Source: CAZAMP01 sp964486455 (GTDB taxonomy: Bacteria; Eisenbacteria; RBG-16-71-46; CAZAMP01). Taken from it: DNA of 64,000 bases. Below the pieces are notes generated by a model. The model was not told where the DNA came from and ran no database searches. It saw only the letters and a list, made by a program, of their open reading frames with translations. Numbering within the stretch: the stretch's first letter is position 1; the number at the start of each line of letters is the position of its first letter. Made by a program: the position numbers and the translations under genes. Below are positions 63,322-64,000 of the stretch, one piece after another. The stretch lies in contig CAZAMP010000002.1 of NCBI GenBank assembly GCA_964486455.1, forward strand, positions 1 to 64,000. The letters run 5' to 3'.

Positions 63322-63426
63322 TTAGGTTTCGCCCTCAACCTCCGGTAGCTCGTCGAAGTCCTCTTCGTCTCCGCCGATGTCGTCGTCACGACCAGCGTTC
63401 AGCGCCAAAGTCGAGAGCGCCGTCAT
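63322..63426 (-). CDS. Small acidic 34-aa protein candidate
   Basis: An ATG at 63426 follows an excellent GGAGGGAG site and opens a 34-codon frame ending in TAA at 63322. The product (M-T-A-L-S-T-L-A-L-N-A-G-R then a stretch dominated by Asp and Glu) has no Cys and resembles no family I know. Besides the ribosome site there is no further support, so it may be a small protein, a peptide precursor or chance. Confidence 0.4.
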   Translation of the reverse strand: MTALSTLALNAGRDDDIGGDEEDFDELPEVEGET

Positions 63427-63786
63427 GTCTCCCTCCAAGGCGGTGCGATCCGCCCCCTAACGCCTATTCACTGCTCGGCCCGGTCACCCTTACATGTCCC
63501 CTTCCCGGTCGAGTGCATCGTCCGTGGTGAACCGGTATGATGAAACGGACCCGGAGGTTCGTGCGTCTTATTAGTGTTGAGTTCGATGTGCCCGAACGCC
63601 CTGATTCCGTGCTCTCGATCGAAAGTCGGCGGGATCTAATCATAGCGCCCATTGGGGTGTCAACGAGGAAGGCCGGGGCTCACGACTGGTCTTGTGTCGG
63701 CTAATGTTTTGCTATTTAATGGGATGCGACCGCGGATGCCATTCCGCGGCGCGGTCGCCGAGGAATAGAAGGTGGACGAGTAGCGA
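63427..63786. other. Intergenic region, no gene supported
   Basis: Short open frames on the minus strand have no ribosome sites or recognisable motifs. The stretch should contain the promoter of the membrane protein at 63787 and the leader of the small ORF. Confidence 0.3.
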
Positions 63787-64000
63787 ATGAACTACGGTCT
63801 TGCACTTGCGACCTTTCACCTGGCCGCGGGCGGGCTGATTCTCATCCTCGGGTTGGCGCTTCTCAGAGAAAACCCACGCCATCGGCTCAATCGAATCGTC
63901 GCGCTCATGCTGTTTCTCGCGGGCCTGGGGACGACGCTGGGCTCGTCTAGCTTTCTATTGCCCCATATCAACCCCAAAGCCGGCCAGCAGGGCAATCTGC
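63787..64000 (+). CDS. Membrane protein, N-terminal part only (cut by window edge)
   Basis: ATG at 63787 opens a frame that runs off the end: M-N-Y-G-L-A-L-A-T-F-H-L-A-A-G-G-L-I-L-I-L-G-L-A-L-L, then R-E-N-P-R-H-R-L-N-R-I-V-A-L-M-L-F-L-A-G-L. Two hydrophobic helices separated by a basic turn resemble the start of 7TM-type sensor regions of histidine kinases or diguanylate cyclases. Too little is visible to assign function. The ribosome site is weak. Confidence 0.6.
   Translation, partial: MNYGLALATFHLAAGGLILILGLALLRENPRHRLNRIVALMLFLAGLGTTLGSSSFLLPHINPKAGQQGNL

Noticed and set aside
63464..63652. 62-codon minus-strand frame near the right end
   Set aside because: No ribosome site, Arg/Ser-rich, no motif; treated as chance.
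1..64000. CRISPR array, prophage, intact IS element, rRNA or tRNA genes
   Set aside because: No regularly spaced repeats, integrase, transposase or structural RNA pattern was seen by eye on either strand; a dedicated RNA search was not possible.

Overview
The window is GC-rich (by eye a little over 60% G+C), densely coded bacterial DNA from an uncultured-looking Gram-negative. Its markers are an Omp85-type outer-membrane protein, several lipoproteins with lipoboxes, secreted multidomain enzymes ending in a FlgD-like Ig domain (PNPFNP...G.Y...L), a GWxTD-domain protein and Ser/Thr kinase-ATPase-TPR regulators. This mix is typical of FCB-group candidate phyla such as Eisenbacteria, Krumholzibacteriota or Latescibacterota; the placement is inference. 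No rRNA, tRNA, CRISPR array or intact transposase was seen.

Layout. 1-12.4 kb: the tail of a sulfatase-TPR protein, a 1091-aa kinase/STAND/TPR regulator, a 138-bp element with terminal inverted repeats, a minus-strand run of S9 peptidase, MEMO-AMMECR1 fusion and membrane spermidine-synthase-like protein, and a secreted peptidylarginine deiminase resembling the Porphyromonas enzyme PPAD. 12.4-17.5 kb: a haem cluster (hemC-hemD fusion, hemB, hemL, hemE). 17.7-19.4 kb: an alanine symporter with a large extra loop. 19.4-20.3 kb: a lower-GC scar with a broken phosphotransferase. 20.3-26.7 kb: a sugar operon (two Gfo/Idh/MocA oxidoreductases, a GH116 glycosidase, a plant-type galacturonokinase-like GHMP kinase, a GNAT protein). 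27-32 kb: an unknown protein, a GWxTD lipoprotein, a methyltransferase and a propeller lipoprotein. 32.3-40.1 kb: a tightly overlapping sugar ABC operon (GH-A-like lipoprotein, GNAT, amidohydrolase, binding protein, two permeases, isomerase) without its own ATPase. 40.3-47.4 kb: a subtilisin-like protease with a beta-helix, an exported unknown protein, an acyl-CoA ligase and an MFS transporter. 47.6-51.8 kb: an apparent ceramide/sphingolipid operon (serine palmitoyltransferase, GNAT-type ceramide synthase, ketoceramide reductase-like epimerase, PAP2 head-group transferase). 52-58.6 kb: a 1587-aa gingipain-type C25 protease divergent from an Omp85 protein. 58.6-64 kb: an epimerase, dapA-dapB, a ferredoxin, rpoZ, an FmdB zinc ribbon and the start of a membrane protein.

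Two themes deserve attention. First, the four-gene sphingolipid module contains the three core enzymes defined in Caulobacter plus an Aur1-like PAP2 enzyme. Second, a PPAD-like arginine deiminase (all recalled PPAD catalytic and substrate arginine positions conserved, most with identical spacing) occurs in the same genome as a gingipain-family protease with His/Cys motifs intact; the two share a C-terminal domain, echoing the Porphyromonas protease-deiminase pair outside Bacteroidetes. A plant-type galacturonokinase beside GH116 is a third unusual feature.
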